From NCBI GenBank assembly GCA_963545265.1, contig CAUUHY010000004.1, forward strand, positions 1 through 64,000: DNA of 64,000 bases, in the 5' to 3' direction. Each line of letters begins with the position of its first letter. The stretch's first letter is position 1. Shown here in pieces: positions 1-8,789 of this stretch. The stretch comes from CAJPPJ01 sp963545265. Lineage in GTDB: Bacteria; Bacillota_I; Bacilli_A; RF39; UBA660. The translations under genes and the position numbers were made by a program. Under the pieces are notes generated by a model, which was not told where the DNA came from, searched no databases, and was given only the letters and a program-made list of their open reading frames with translations.

Positions 1-804
1 TTCAAATTCAAACTTATTACTTTCCATCATTTCCCCATCATATGAAGAATAAATTGGTTTTTTATATTTTATTACTACTTTTTTAGCTTTATATTTTTTA
101 AGTTTTTTATAAGTATGAACTTTACCTCTTATAAGTTTTATAAGTCCACTTATAACTCCAAAGATATTAGATTTTTCAATAACTAACACATCCATTAAAC
201 CATCATCAATCGATGCATCCATCGCTATTTTTATTCCTCCACCGTAAAGTCTTCCATTACATATGGCTACCATAAGAGTTTTTTGTTTTATTTTTTCGCC
301 ATCTATTTCAATTTCTAAACTTCTAGAACGATAATTTAATAAAGTATAAAAAATTGCTAAATTATATATTTGTTTCCTAGGTATTTTAAAATCCTTCATC
401 AAATAAGAGTTTTTTGCTACTTCTGCATCAAGTCCTACACTTGCTACATTTATAAAATATCTATCATTTATTCTACAAATATCACATTTAAATTCTATTA
501 AAGCTGTTTTTCTAATAGTTCTATAAAAGTCATTTCCGCTTCCATTTGGAATAATACTTAAATAGTTATCTGTTCCCATAACTCCACTAGCTACTTCATT
601 TACTGTACCGTCTCCTCCAAGAGAGTGAAATATAATCTTTTTACCTTTATAATTTTTTACAAAGTTATAAGCATCTCTTTGGCATTTCGTATAATAAACT
701 TCATAATCTAAGTTTTCTGTTTTTGCAAATCTATCTATTTTTTTGGCTTCTTTTAATGCTGATCCAGCCCCTGAGACTGGATTTACAATAAATACATGTT
801 TCAT
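1..804 (-). CDS. Diacylglycerol/lipid kinase family protein, C-terminus cut by window edge
   Basis: The 268 visible residues match the DAGK catalytic family (YegS/BmrU/DgkB type), which phosphorylates diacylglycerol or related lipids at the membrane inner face. Visible motifs are NPVSGAG near the N-terminus, SLGGDGTVNEV in the nucleotide-binding loop and IPNGSGNDF; family members usually have about 290-310 residues, so only a short tail is missing beyond base 1. The ATG (802-804) overlaps the stop of the upstream acyltransferase gene as TAATG, which suggests translational coupling. Its neighbour is a 1-acylglycerol-3-phosphate acyltransferase, so the pair probably works in phospholipid synthesis or recycling. 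Exact lipid substrate cannot be told from sequence. Confidence 0.85.
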   Translation of the reverse strand, partial: MKHVFIVNPVSGAGSALKEAKKIDRFAKTENLDYEVYYTKCQRDAYNFVKNYKGKKIIFHSLGGDGTVNEVASGVMGTDNYLSIIPNGSGNDFYRTIRKTALIEFKCDICRINDRYFINVASVGLDAEVAKNSYLMKDFKIPRKQIYNLAIFYTLLNYRSRSLEIEIDGEKIKQKTLMVAICNGRLYGGGIKIAMDASIDDGLMDVLVIEKSNIFGVISGLIKLIRGKVHTYKKLKKYKAKKVVIKYKKPIYSSYDGEMMESNKFEFE

Positions 805-1433
805 TAAAGTTCCTCTAACATTTTTAACATAGTTTCTCTTATTTTTTTAGTAGCTTTTTCTACATCTTTATCTAACTTCATAGGTTCTGAAAATTTAATT
901 GTTAAACCTTCATTATTAATTACATTAAATTTTCCCTTTTGAACTGCTATTATAACTTCTGCATCATTATCAATTGCCATTTTAGCAGCACCATATTTAA
1001 AATCTAAAAGTTTAGTTTCATTTAACTTTTTATTTCTAGTTCCTTCTGGAAATAATGCAATAAATTCATTGTTATCTAAATATTCTTTTACAACTTGAAA
1101 TACTTCAGGACTTTTCTTAGTTCTATCAACTGGTATAATTCCAACATGTCTTAGAAAATGTTTTATTAAAAATGCATTCATTATCTCAAGTTTACCTAAA
1201 AAATGTACTGTTTTCTTAACAGGCATACAAATCATAATAGGATCTAAATTATATCTATGATTACATAAAATAATTGTTTTTTTATTATCTCTATCATTAA
1301 ATACTTCTTTATTAATAAATTTAGGTCTAAACAATATTTTAGCTAGTGGAGATAATAAAAATTTCATAGGGTGATAAAATTTATCATCTGTTTTTATTTT
1401 GTATGGTTTTAAACCTTTTTTCTTCTTTTCCAT
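804..1433 (-). CDS. plsC: 1-acyl-sn-glycerol-3-phosphate acyltransferase (PlsC family)
   Basis: A 209-residue acyltransferase expected to acylate lysophosphatidic acid to phosphatidic acid at the cytoplasmic membrane. The signature NHRYNLD (the NHx4D catalytic box) lies near residue 58 and FPEGTRN near residue 128; both are the conserved blocks of this family. Length is typical. The ATG at 1433 is preceded by a purine-rich AAGGAAAG Shine-Dalgarno sequence inside the end of the upstream pseudouridine synthase gene, giving a 50-base overlap. The stop overlaps the start of the lipid kinase as TAATG. Start choice is fairly secure, because the next Met (residue 23) would leave no clear ribosome site. 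Confidence 0.88.
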   Translation of the reverse strand: MEKKKKGLKPYKIKTDDKFYHPMKFLLSPLAKILFRPKFINKEVFNDRDNKKTIILCNHRYNLDPIMICMPVKKTVHFLGKLEIMNAFLIKHFLRHVGIIPVDRTKKSPEVFQVVKEYLDNNEFIALFPEGTRNKKLNETKLLDFKYGAAKMAIDNDAEVIIAVQKGKFNVINNEGLTIKFSEPMKLDKDVEKATKKIRETMLKMLEEL

Positions 1434-2175
1434 CTTTCTTTCCTTTTTTACTATTTGCTAGTACATAAAGTCTAGATACGTCTTTTTTACTAAGCTCTTT
1501 AGATTCTCCTCTTTTTAAATTTTCAATAGTTAGTATTCCATAACGAATTCTATCTAATTTTAAAACATTAAATCCTAAAGATTTAAACATCTTCTTAACT
1601 TGATGATTATGTCCTTCACTAATAGTTACTTCTACTATAGATGTATTAGTTTTAGAATTTACTTTTCTTACCTTTACTTTACATTCTCTAGTCTTATAAC
1701 CATCTATTACTACACCTTTTTTTAATTCTCTAATATCGTTTAAAGTCATTATTCCATCTATTTTAGCATAATATACTTTTTCTATATTAGATGAGGGATG
1801 CATCATTAAATTAGCAAAATCTCCATCATTTGTAAGAAGTAATATTCCTGTAGTATCGTAATCTAGTCTTCCTACTGGATAAACTTTAGCTTTAGATTTA
1901 ACAAAATCTATTACTGTTTTTCTTCCTTTATCATCACTTGCTGTAGATACACACTTTTCTGGTTTATTTAAAATATAATATTTTTTCTCATTAGTATTTA
2001 GCGCTACACCTTCGATTTCAATTTTATCTTTATCACTTACTTTATAACCAAGTTCTACAACTAATTCACCATTAACACTTACTTTACCTTCAAGTATTAA
2101 TTCTTCTGCTTTTCTTCTAGAATAATCACTTTGTTCTGCTATTCTTTTTTGTAATCTTTTTAAATTAGTATTCAC
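1384..2175 (-). CDS. rRNA pseudouridine synthase, RsuA/RluB/E/F family
   Basis: About 263 residues with an N-terminal S4 RNA-binding domain (residues 5-55 or so) followed by the catalytic domain containing GRLDYDTTGILLLTNDG, where the first Asp of the LDYDT motif is the catalytic nucleophile of the family. It converts a specific uridine in rRNA to pseudouridine; Gram-positive homologues are usually called RluB. I chose the GTG at 2173-2175, which follows an AGGT ribosome site; an ATG at 2202 would add nine residues and extend into asnS. With the GTG start it overlaps the last codons of asnS by 11 bases, so it is in the same operon. The basic C-terminal tail is common in this family. Confidence 0.88.
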   Translation of the reverse strand: MNTNLKRLQKRIAEQSDYSRRKAEELILEGKVSVNGELVVELGYKVSDKDKIEIEGVALNTNEKKYYILNKPEKCVSTASDDKGRKTVIDFVKSKAKVYPVGRLDYDTTGILLLTNDGDFANLMMHPSSNIEKVYYAKIDGIMTLNDIRELKKGVVIDGYKTRECKVKVRKVNSKTNTSIVEVTISEGHNHQVKKMFKSLGFNVLKLDRIRYGILTIENLKRGESKELSKKDVSRLYVLANSKKGKKDGKEEKRFKTIQNKNR

Positions 2176-3535
2176 AATTACCTGCCGTTCTAGGATATGC
2201 AATTACATCTCTTATATTTTCTACACCTGTTAAATAAATAATAAGTCTTTCAAATCCCATTCCAAATCCTGAGTGTGTTACTCCACCATATTTTCTTAAA
2301 TTAATATACCAATCAAGTGGTTCAGTATTAATATTTAATTCATTCATTCTTGTTACTAATTTATCATAATCAGTTTCTCTTTCACTTCCACCCATTAATT
2401 CTCCAGCTCCTGGTACAACTAAGTCAACTGCTGCAACTGTTTTATTATCAGGATTTTGTTTCATATAGAATGCTTTCATTTCTTTTGGCCAATCAGTAAT
2501 AAATACTGGTGCTTTATATAATTCATTAGTTAAATATTTTTCATATTCACTTCCAATATCCATTCCATATTCTGGAGTTTCACTAAAGATATCTTTTACT
2601 TTTATAAGTTTATCCATTGCTTCTTCATATGTAATTCTTTTTGCAGTTGAATTAAGAACATTTGTAAGTTTATTAATTAAACCTTTTTCTACATAACTAT
2701 CACAAAATGCCATTTCATCTTTACAATTATCTAAAACATATTTAATTACATATTTAAGCATTTCTTCTTCCATATCCATAAGTCCATTTAAATCACAAAA
2801 TGCCATTTCTGGTTCCACCATCCAAAACTCAGCTGCATGAAGTTTAGTATTAGAATTTTCTGCTCTAAATGTTGGTCCAAAAGTATAAATATTCTTAAAT
2901 GCCATTGCAAAAGTTTCACCTTCTAATTGACCAGTTACTGTAAGACCTACTTTTTTACCAAAGAAATCTTTAGAATAATCTATCTTAGTTTTTGGATTTT
3001 CTATATCTAAAGTTGTAACTCTAAACATTTCTCCTGCACCTTCTCCATCATTTGCTGTAATTAAAGGTGTATTAACATAGATAAATCCTTTTTCTTGAAA
3101 AAATTTATGAATTGCAAAACTAGCTGTATTTCTAATTCTAAATACTGCTTGAAATAAATTTGCTCTTGGTCTTAAATATGCTATTTCTCTTAAAAATTCT
3201 CTACTATGGTTTTTTGGTTGCAATGGATAATCACTAGGACAGTCTCCTTCTAAAGAAACTGAAGTTAACTTTATTTCAAAAGCTTGTTGTTCTTTAGGAC
3301 TTTTTACCATTTTACCTTTAGCTATAATAGCTGATCCTAGTTTTATATTAGAAATAAAATCAAAATCTTTTATATCTTCTTCATAAACCAATTGACAAGT
3401 TTTAAAGCATGTTCCATCACGAAGTTCTATAAAACCAAAATGTTTTTGATTTCTATTAGATTTTACCCATCCTGATACTTCTACTTCTTTATTCATTAAT
3501 TCTTCTTGTTTTAAGTATAAATCTTTTATATTCAT
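2165..3535 (-). CDS. asnS: Asparaginyl-tRNA synthetase
   Basis: A 456-residue class II aminoacyl-tRNA synthetase that charges tRNA-Asn. The N-terminal OB-fold anticodon-binding domain covers roughly residues 1-105. Class II motifs are visible: the motif 2 region FRAENSNTKLHAAEFWMVEPE, and motif 3 GFGMGFERLI close to the C-terminus. The active-site block GEGAGEMFRVTTL is of the AsnRS type, and length fits the family. The ATG follows an AAAGGAG ribosome site. No T-box leader is present in the short 73-base upstream gap, so it is probably driven by a promoter placed directly after the terminator of the heat-shock operon. Confidence 0.95.
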   Translation of the reverse strand: MNIKDLYLKQEELMNKEVEVSGWVKSNRNQKHFGFIELRDGTCFKTCQLVYEEDIKDFDFISNIKLGSAIIAKGKMVKSPKEQQAFEIKLTSVSLEGDCPSDYPLQPKNHSREFLREIAYLRPRANLFQAVFRIRNTASFAIHKFFQEKGFIYVNTPLITANDGEGAGEMFRVTTLDIENPKTKIDYSKDFFGKKVGLTVTGQLEGETFAMAFKNIYTFGPTFRAENSNTKLHAAEFWMVEPEMAFCDLNGLMDMEEEMLKYVIKYVLDNCKDEMAFCDSYVEKGLINKLTNVLNSTAKRITYEEAMDKLIKVKDIFSETPEYGMDIGSEYEKYLTNELYKAPVFITDWPKEMKAFYMKQNPDNKTVAAVDLVVPGAGELMGGSERETDYDKLVTRMNELNINTEPLDWYINLRKYGGVTHSGFGMGFERLIIYLTGVENIRDVIAYPRTAGNCEY

Positions 3536-3571
3536 TGCTTTTTTCTCCTTTATAGTAGTATATCACTATAT

Positions 3572-3606
3572 CTAAATAAAAAAAACTTTATAAATAATAT
3601 AAAGTT
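3572..3606 (-). terminator. Rho-independent terminator after the heat-shock operon
   Basis: On the minus strand a 7-bp AT-rich stem (3600-3606 pairing with 3584-3590) is followed by a run of eight or more T (3574-3583). It lies directly after the exporter gene and before asnS, so it closes the hrcA-grpE-dnaK-dnaJ transcript. Confidence 0.7.
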
Positions 3607-3608
3607 CT

Positions 3609-4079
3609 TTATTTTAATATATTTATTCCTACAACACTTAGTATAAATATTATAATACCTGCTGTTATTACTCCAAGAGCAATGGATAAAAATGACTTTT
3701 TAAAATCTAAATCTAAAAACGATGCTGCTAAAGATCCAGTCCATGCTCCAGTTCCAGGTAGTGGTATTGCAACAAATAAAAATAATCCATAATAAACCCC
3801 ATTTTTAGTGCTTTTTAAAATTTTGTCTCCTGCTTTTTTACCTTTTTCTTCTATTAAAGTAACTAGTTTTTTAGTTATTTTAATATTCTCTAACAGTTTT
3901 AATATTTTTTTTATTCCAAATAATATTATAGGTACTATTATAATATTTCCTATTATAGATATTAAATAAACTAAAAATATATTTAATTTATATATAGCTA
4001 TACCTACTGGAATAGATCCTCTTAATTCAATAAAAGGAACCATAGATATTAATAAAGTTATAAGGTATTTATAAAACAT
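3609..4079 (-). CDS. Small multidrug-export family membrane protein (COG2426-like)
   Basis: A 156-residue hydrophobic protein with about four to five membrane segments and the family-like PFIELRGSIPVGI block near the N-terminus and a PLPGTGAWTGSL loop. These are features of the small multidrug export protein family (PF06695/COG2426), whose transport function is weakly established. I start at the ATG at 4077-4079, which has an adjacent GAGGAG ribosome site, rather than at an upstream TTG. It begins about 10 bases after dnaJ and ends just before a terminator, so it is the last gene of the heat-shock operon, an unusual partner for the chaperones. Confidence 0.75.
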   Translation of the reverse strand: MFYKYLITLLISMVPFIELRGSIPVGIAIYKLNIFLVYLISIIGNIIIVPIILFGIKKILKLLENIKITKKLVTLIEEKGKKAGDKILKSTKNGVYYGLFLFVAIPLPGTGAWTGSLAASFLDLDFKKSFLSIALGVITAGIIIFILSVVGINILK

Positions 4080-4089
4080 ATTCTCCTCA

Positions 4090-5235
4090 TTAATTATCAA
4101 AAGTATTATTATCTACATATTTATTAAAATTATCTATTTCCCTAGATTTTAATTCACTCTTAGATAATTCTTTCAATAATTTTTCTTGTTCTTTTGTAAG
4201 ACCTTCTGGCATACATATTTTGAGTATAACATACATATCTCCATCATGCGAAGACATTTTATTTTTTATACCCTTTCCTTTTAATCTTAACTTATCGTCG
4301 TTTTTTGAGCCACTTGGTATTTTTATTGTTAAATTACCATAAATAGTAGGTATTTCTTTTTTACATCCAAATAAAGCTTCTGTAAATGTAAGTGGTAAAT
4401 TTAAGAAAATATCATCTTCTTCTCTTTCTAAATATTTATCTTTAATAATATTAAATTCTAAATACAAATCTCCGTTTGGTCCACCATTAATTCCAGTATC
4501 ACCCTTTCCACTAAGTCTAAGTCTCATTCCTTCATCTATTCCTGCTGGTATTGTAACAGAAATAGTTTTTTTCTTCTTTTCTACTCCAGCTCCGTGACAT
4601 TTATCACATACTTTATTAAATGTATAACCTTTACCTTCACAATGTGGACATACAGTTTGACTCATAAAAGAACCAAATAAACTTCTTTGTTCCTGTGTAA
4701 TTGTTCCAGATCCATGACAGTGACTACAAGTTTTCTTATCAAATCCACCATCTCCATGACACTCGCTACATTCTTCATAAACGTCTAGTTCTAAATCTTT
4801 ATCACAACCAAATACAGCTTCTTTAAAAGATAGTGTAACTCTTACTAATTTATCATCTCCCTTTTGAGCTCTTCTTGAAGAACGACTTCTTCCTCCACCA
4901 AAAAGATCAGAGAAAATATCGGAAAAATCAAAGCCAGAAAAATCAAAACCTTCAGCTCCTGAAAATCCTGAAAAGCCATTTGCTCCACCAAAGCCATTTG
5001 CACCACCAGAGTTATTTGGTCCATTAAATCCAAATTGGTCATATTGTTTTCTTTTATCATCATCACTTAAAACAGCATATGCTTCTTCAGCTTCTTTAAA
5101 TTTTTCCTCACTACCACTTTCTTTTGATATATCAGGATGATATTTCTTAGCTAATTTTCTAAAAGCACTTTTAATCTCTGCTTTAGTTGCAGTTTTACTA
5201 ACTCCTAAAACATCATAGTAATCTCTTTTCGACAT
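4090..5235 (-). CDS. dnaJ: Chaperone DnaJ (Hsp40)
   Basis: A 381-residue type I J-protein, co-chaperone that delivers substrates to DnaK and stimulates its ATPase. The J domain (residues 1-70) carries KYHPD; a Gly/Phe-rich stretch follows (about 75-115), then four CxxCxGxG-type zinc modules (CSECHGDG, CSHCHGSG, CPHCEGKG, CDKCHGAG), then the substrate-binding C-terminal domains. Length and order are canonical. It lies downstream of dnaK, separated by a 50-base gap that contains a terminator-like hairpin, so its level may be reduced relative to dnaK. Confidence 0.97.
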   Translation of the reverse strand: MSKRDYYDVLGVSKTATKAEIKSAFRKLAKKYHPDISKESGSEEKFKEAEEAYAVLSDDDKRKQYDQFGFNGPNNSGGANGFGGANGFSGFSGAEGFDFSGFDFSDIFSDLFGGGRSRSSRRAQKGDDKLVRVTLSFKEAVFGCDKDLELDVYEECSECHGDGGFDKKTCSHCHGSGTITQEQRSLFGSFMSQTVCPHCEGKGYTFNKVCDKCHGAGVEKKKKTISVTIPAGIDEGMRLRLSGKGDTGINGGPNGDLYLEFNIIKDKYLEREEDDIFLNLPLTFTEALFGCKKEIPTIYGNLTIKIPSGSKNDDKLRLKGKGIKNKMSSHDGDMYVILKICMPEGLTKEQEKLLKELSKSELKSREIDNFNKYVDNNTFDN

Positions 5236-5250
5236 TTCTTTTCCTTTCTG

Positions 5251-5283
5251 AATAAAAAAAGTTAAGCTTTTCTAGCTTAACTT
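5251..5283 (-). terminator. Intra-operon hairpin between dnaK and dnaJ
   Basis: A perfect 10-bp inverted repeat (5259-5268 with 5274-5283, five-base loop) is followed on the minus strand by a T-rich run. It lies between the dnaK stop and the dnaJ start. It may be a leaky terminator or an RNA-stabilising hairpin that sets the DnaK:DnaJ ratio. Confidence 0.65.
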
Positions 5284-5285
5284 TC

Positions 5286-7097
5286 TTATTTTTCTTCAAA
5301 CTCTGCATCTTTTACTGTTTCTTTATCTTCTTTTTCTTCATTATTAGATGCTTGTTCTTTTTGTACATTTTCATATACTTTTGTTGCTAGTTTCATTGTT
5401 ACTTCTTGTAAGCTTTCTTTTAGTTTCTTAACTTCATCTACATCAAAGTCTTCTTTTTCAAGTTCTTTTTCTAATTCCTTAACTTTATCTTCAGCTTCTT
5501 CTTTTTCTTTATCTGTTATCTTATCTCCAAGGTCTTTCATAGCTTTTCTAGTTTGGAATATTAATTGTTCTGCATCATTTTTTAAATCAGCTTTTTCTTT
5601 TCTCTTTTCATCAGCTTCCTTATTAGCTTCTGCTTCTTTAATCATCTTTTCAACTTCTTCGTCACTTAAATTTGTACTAGATGTAATTGTAATTGATTGT
5701 TCTTTATTTGTTCCTAAATCTTTTGCTTTAACACTTACTATACCGTTAGCATCTATACTAAATTCAACTTCAATTTTTGGAACTCCTCTTGGTGCTGGTG
5801 GTATGTCATTTAATTGGAAGTTTCCAAGTGTCTTATTATCTTGTGCCATTGGTCTTTCACCTTGTAAGATGTGAATATCTACTGCTGGTTGATTATCTGC
5901 AGCTGTTGAGAACACTTCTTTCTTGCTTGTTGGTATTGTAGAGTTTTTAGGAATTAATACTGTCATAACTCCACCTAATGTTTCAAGTCCAAGTGATAAT
6001 GGTGTAACATCAAGTAATACTATATCATTTACTTCTCCTGTTAATACTCCCCCTTGAATACTTGCTCCCATAGCTACAACTTCATCTGGGTTAACTTCGT
6101 GAGATGGATCAATTCCAAGTTCTTTCTTAACTACTTCTTGAACTTTAGGTATTCTAGTAGATCCCCCTACAAGTAGTACTTTATCAATTTCACTTGTCTT
6201 AATCTTAGCATCTTTAATTGCTTGTCTTAATGGTTTTAATGTTTCTTCAATTAAATCATCAGTTAATTCTTCAAATTTAGCTCTTGTTAATGTTTCTTCT
6301 AAATGTAATGGTCCATCACTTCCTTGAGAAATAAATGGTGCTGATATTTGAGTAGAAGTCATACTAGATAAATCTTTTTTAGCTTTTTCTGATACTTCTT
6401 TAAGTCTTTGCATAGCCATTTTATCTTTAGATAAATCTACTCCGTTTTCTTTCTTAAACTTAGCAATTAAGTAATCCATTATCTTGTTATCGAAGTCATC
6501 TCCTCCAAGTTTGTTATTTCCACTTGTAGATTTAACTTCAAATACACCGTCTCCTAGTTCTAGTATAGATACATCAAATGTACCTCCTCCAAGGTCATAT
6601 ACTAAAACTGTCATAGCCTTATCTTGTTTATCTAAACCATAAGCAAGTGCTGCTGCTGTTGGTTCATTTATTATTCTTTCTACTTCAAGTCCTGCTATTT
6701 TACCAGCATTCTTAGTAGCTTGTCTTTCAGCATCATTGAAGTATGCTGGTACAGTAATAACTGCTTTAGTAACTTTTTCACCTAAGTATTTTTCAGCATA
6801 TTCTTTCATATAACTTAAAATCATAGCTGATATTTCTTCTGGTGTATATTTTTTACCTTCTAATTCAACTTTTTTATTAGTTCCCATTAATCTCTTAATT
6901 GAAACTACTGTATTTGGGTTAGTTAATGCTTGTCTTTTAGCAGCATCCCCTACTATTTTTTCTCCATTTTTGAAAGCTACAACAGATGGTGTTGTTCTTC
7001 CTCCTTCAGGATTTGTAATAACATGTGGTTCTCCACCTTCTAGTACAGCAACACATGAATTAGTTGTACCTAAATCTATCCCTATTATCTTACTCAT
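5286..7097 (-). CDS. dnaK: Chaperone DnaK (Hsp70)
   Basis: A 603-residue Hsp70 that folds and refolds proteins in an ATP cycle with DnaJ and GrpE. The nucleotide-binding domain begins with GIDLGTTNSCVAV and contains DLGGGTFDVSIL and the LVGGSTRIP block; the linker and substrate-binding domain start near DVTPLSLGLET. The C-terminus ends DAEFEEK, typical of Gram-positive DnaK. It starts 2 bases after grpE ends, in the CIRCE-controlled operon. No unusual residues noted. Confidence 0.98.
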   Translation of the reverse strand: MSKIIGIDLGTTNSCVAVLEGGEPHVITNPEGGRTTPSVVAFKNGEKIVGDAAKRQALTNPNTVVSIKRLMGTNKKVELEGKKYTPEEISAMILSYMKEYAEKYLGEKVTKAVITVPAYFNDAERQATKNAGKIAGLEVERIINEPTAAALAYGLDKQDKAMTVLVYDLGGGTFDVSILELGDGVFEVKSTSGNNKLGGDDFDNKIMDYLIAKFKKENGVDLSKDKMAMQRLKEVSEKAKKDLSSMTSTQISAPFISQGSDGPLHLEETLTRAKFEELTDDLIEETLKPLRQAIKDAKIKTSEIDKVLLVGGSTRIPKVQEVVKKELGIDPSHEVNPDEVVAMGASIQGGVLTGEVNDIVLLDVTPLSLGLETLGGVMTVLIPKNSTIPTSKKEVFSTAADNQPAVDIHILQGERPMAQDNKTLGNFQLNDIPPAPRGVPKIEVEFSIDANGIVSVKAKDLGTNKEQSITITSSTNLSDEEVEKMIKEAEANKEADEKRKEKADLKNDAEQLIFQTRKAMKDLGDKITDKEKEEAEDKVKELEKELEKEDFDVDEVKKLKESLQEVTMKLATKVYENVQKEQASNNEEKEDKETVKDAEFEEK

Positions 7098-7099
7098 AT

Positions 7100-7666
7100 T
7101 TATTTTCCCTCACTTTCATTTTTATTAACTTTTACCTGAGCAGGTAATATAACTTTATCATATAGCATATATCCATCTCTAAAGACTTCAACTACTATGT
7201 TATTTTCTTTATCTTTATTTTCCTCAATCATAACTGCTTCTTCAAGATTGTAATCATATTCTTTATTTAAACAATCTATTTTAGTAACACCATAATTTGT
7301 AAGAGTGTTTGCTATTTGAGTTTCTATCATTTTAAAACCTTTAAAATAATTTTCTAACTCTTTATTTTTATCAAGCATTTTAAATGCTTCTTTAAATGTA
7401 TTTTGAATGTTTAATAAATCTAATATTAAATCTTTATTCGCATACTTTAACATTCTAGATACTTCTTCATCTTTTCTTTTTCTATAATTAATATTATCAG
7501 CTTGAACCGTCTTAATTTTATTTTCTAGTTCTTTTATTTGATTTTTTAGTAATAAAACTTCTTCTGTTTCACCAAAATTTTCTAAATCTTCTGCTAATTC
7601 TTTTTTATCTTGTTCTTCAAGTTCTTCTTCTATTTCTTTTTTTACATCTTCTATATTCTCATTCAT
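7100..7666 (-). CDS. grpE: Nucleotide exchange factor GrpE
   Basis: A 188-residue protein with a strongly acidic N-terminus and long coiled coil (about residues 35-95), followed by the small beta domain containing the family-like ITNTLTNYGVTKID and ILPAQVKV regions. It releases ADP from DnaK. It overlaps the end of hrcA by 8 bases and is immediately followed by dnaK, the standard order. Sequence identity of the family in the N-terminal half is low, so the position in the operon supports the call. Confidence 0.93.
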   Translation of the reverse strand: MNENIEDVKKEIEEELEEQDKKELAEDLENFGETEEVLLLKNQIKELENKIKTVQADNINYRKRKDEEVSRMLKYANKDLILDLLNIQNTFKEAFKMLDKNKELENYFKGFKMIETQIANTLTNYGVTKIDCLNKEYDYNLEEAVMIEENKDKENNIVVEVFRDGYMLYDKVILPAQVKVNKNESEGK

Positions 7667-8663
7667 TATCTTCTCCTAATCTTTCTATTTGCTCTTTTAT
7701 ATAGTTAAGCATATTCATAACTCTTGCATATTCCATTCTCTTTGGACCTACTATTGCAAGTGTTCCTTTTTCTCCTTTAATATTATAAGAAGTTTTAATT
7801 ACTGTCACATCATCATCTATATTTGTATCTTTTCCTATACAAACTGTTATATTAGAACCATCAGAATCGATAATATTAGCAATATTTTTTTCTTCTAAAC
7901 TTTCGAGTATCTTATATGTTTTATCACTTTTTTCTTTAAATTCTGGTATTTTTAAGATATTTTTTTCTCCTAAAACTTCTATATCTTTAACCATCATTTT
8001 ATTAAATACATCAAAGAATGCATCATATATTACTTCGTGTTGTTTAATATATTTTCCTATTACAGGTTTTACATTAAACTCTAACTTTTCTCTAATATCT
8101 ACAAGTGGTGTTCCTACTATTAAATCATTAATTAATTTAATAGTTTTTTCTATATCTTCTGTTGTGACATTTGGAAGATATATGTTTTTATGTTCAACAT
8201 AACCTTTATCAGTTACTACTATTGCAACTATATGAGAATCTCCTAGATTAATAGCTTTTATTTCTTTTAATCTATTATCTAAACTCTTTTCTCCAAGTTT
8301 AATAGTAGCATAATCTGTCATCTGCGATACAATTTCTAAACTTTTAGTAATAGTATCACTAAGTTCTAATGATTTATTTTGAAATATAAGTTGAAGTTTT
8401 AACATATCTTCCCCTGATATCTTCTTTAAATCAAGTAAGTGATCTACATAGAAATTATATCCTTTGTCACTTGGAATTCTTCCAGATGATGTATGTTCCT
8501 TTTCTAAATATCCCATCTCTTCTAAATAAGCCATATCATTTCTGACCGTTGCAGATGAAACTTTTAGAAAGTCACATATCATACTAGATGATACAGGCTT
8601 TGCTGTCTTAACATATTCTAAAACGATGATTTTAAGTATATTTTTTTCTCTTTCACTTAACAT
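7659..8663 (-). CDS. hrcA: Heat-inducible transcription repressor HrcA
   Basis: A 334-residue repressor that binds CIRCE elements and depends on GroEL for activity in characterised species. The N-terminal winged helix includes SSATVRNDMAYLEEMGYL and the following SSGRIPSDKGY wing; the GAF-like dimerisation domain follows. It is the first gene of the operon, preceded within 90 bases by two CIRCE copies, so it is autoregulated. Length is usual for the family. Confidence 0.96.
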   Translation of the reverse strand: MLSEREKNILKIIVLEYVKTAKPVSSSMICDFLKVSSATVRNDMAYLEEMGYLEKEHTSSGRIPSDKGYNFYVDHLLDLKKISGEDMLKLQLIFQNKSLELSDTITKSLEIVSQMTDYATIKLGEKSLDNRLKEIKAINLGDSHIVAIVVTDKGYVEHKNIYLPNVTTEDIEKTIKLINDLIVGTPLVDIREKLEFNVKPVIGKYIKQHEVIYDAFFDVFNKMMVKDIEVLGEKNILKIPEFKEKSDKTYKILESLEEKNIANIIDSDGSNITVCIGKDTNIDDDVTVIKTSYNIKGEKGTLAIVGPKRMEYARVMNMLNYIKEQIERLGEDNE

Positions 8664-8673
8664 ATCGTCTCCT

Positions 8674-8700
8674 TTAGCAATCTATTTTCTTAATTGCTAA
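8674..8700 (-). promoter_or_regulatory. CIRCE operator, hrcA-proximal copy
   Basis: TTAGCAATC, nine bases, AATTGCTAA: a 9-9-9 dyad matching the CIRCE pattern (TTAGCACTC-N9-GAGTGCTAA) with symmetric changes in the inner bases. It lies between the -10 box and the hrcA start, over the expected transcription start or early leader. Confidence 0.85.
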
Positions 8701-8706
8701 TAACAT

Positions 8707-8733
8707 ATTATAACTTCTTTTAGCACTTGTCAA
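8707..8733 (-). promoter_or_regulatory. hrcA operon promoter (sigma-A type)
   Basis: Minus-strand TTGACA (8728-8733) and TATAAT (8707-8712) with a short 15-base spacer. The -35 box lies inside the upstream CIRCE dyad and the -10 box directly precedes the downstream one, so HrcA binding would block RNA polymerase. Confidence 0.75.
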
Positions 8734-8746
8734 CACATTTTGCTAA
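8720..8746 (-). promoter_or_regulatory. CIRCE operator, promoter-distal copy
   Basis: TTAGCACTT, nine bases, TTTTGCTAA: a second 9-9-9 CIRCE-like dyad covering the -35 box. One arm matches the consensus in 8 of 9 positions. Confidence 0.8.
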
Positions 8747-8751
8747 TTTTT

Positions 8752-8784
8752 TAAAAAAATTAAAACCTCATATAAAATGAGGTC
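8752..8784 (-). terminator. Terminator of tig
   Basis: A 7-bp stem ACCTCAT/ATGAGGT (8765-8771 with 8777-8783) followed on the minus strand by a T-rich tail. It starts 6 bases after the tig stop codon. Confidence 0.75.
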
Positions 8785-8789
8785 TTATA

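Noticed and set aside
3536..3608. T-box leader upstream of asnS
   Set aside because: Only 73 bases separate asnS from the previous gene, and they hold a terminator of that gene; no specifier or T-box sequence is seen.
4845..5066. 73-residue minus-strand frame inside dnaJ
   Set aside because: It is an alternate frame of the Gly/Phe-rich part of dnaJ, with biased residues and no own signals.
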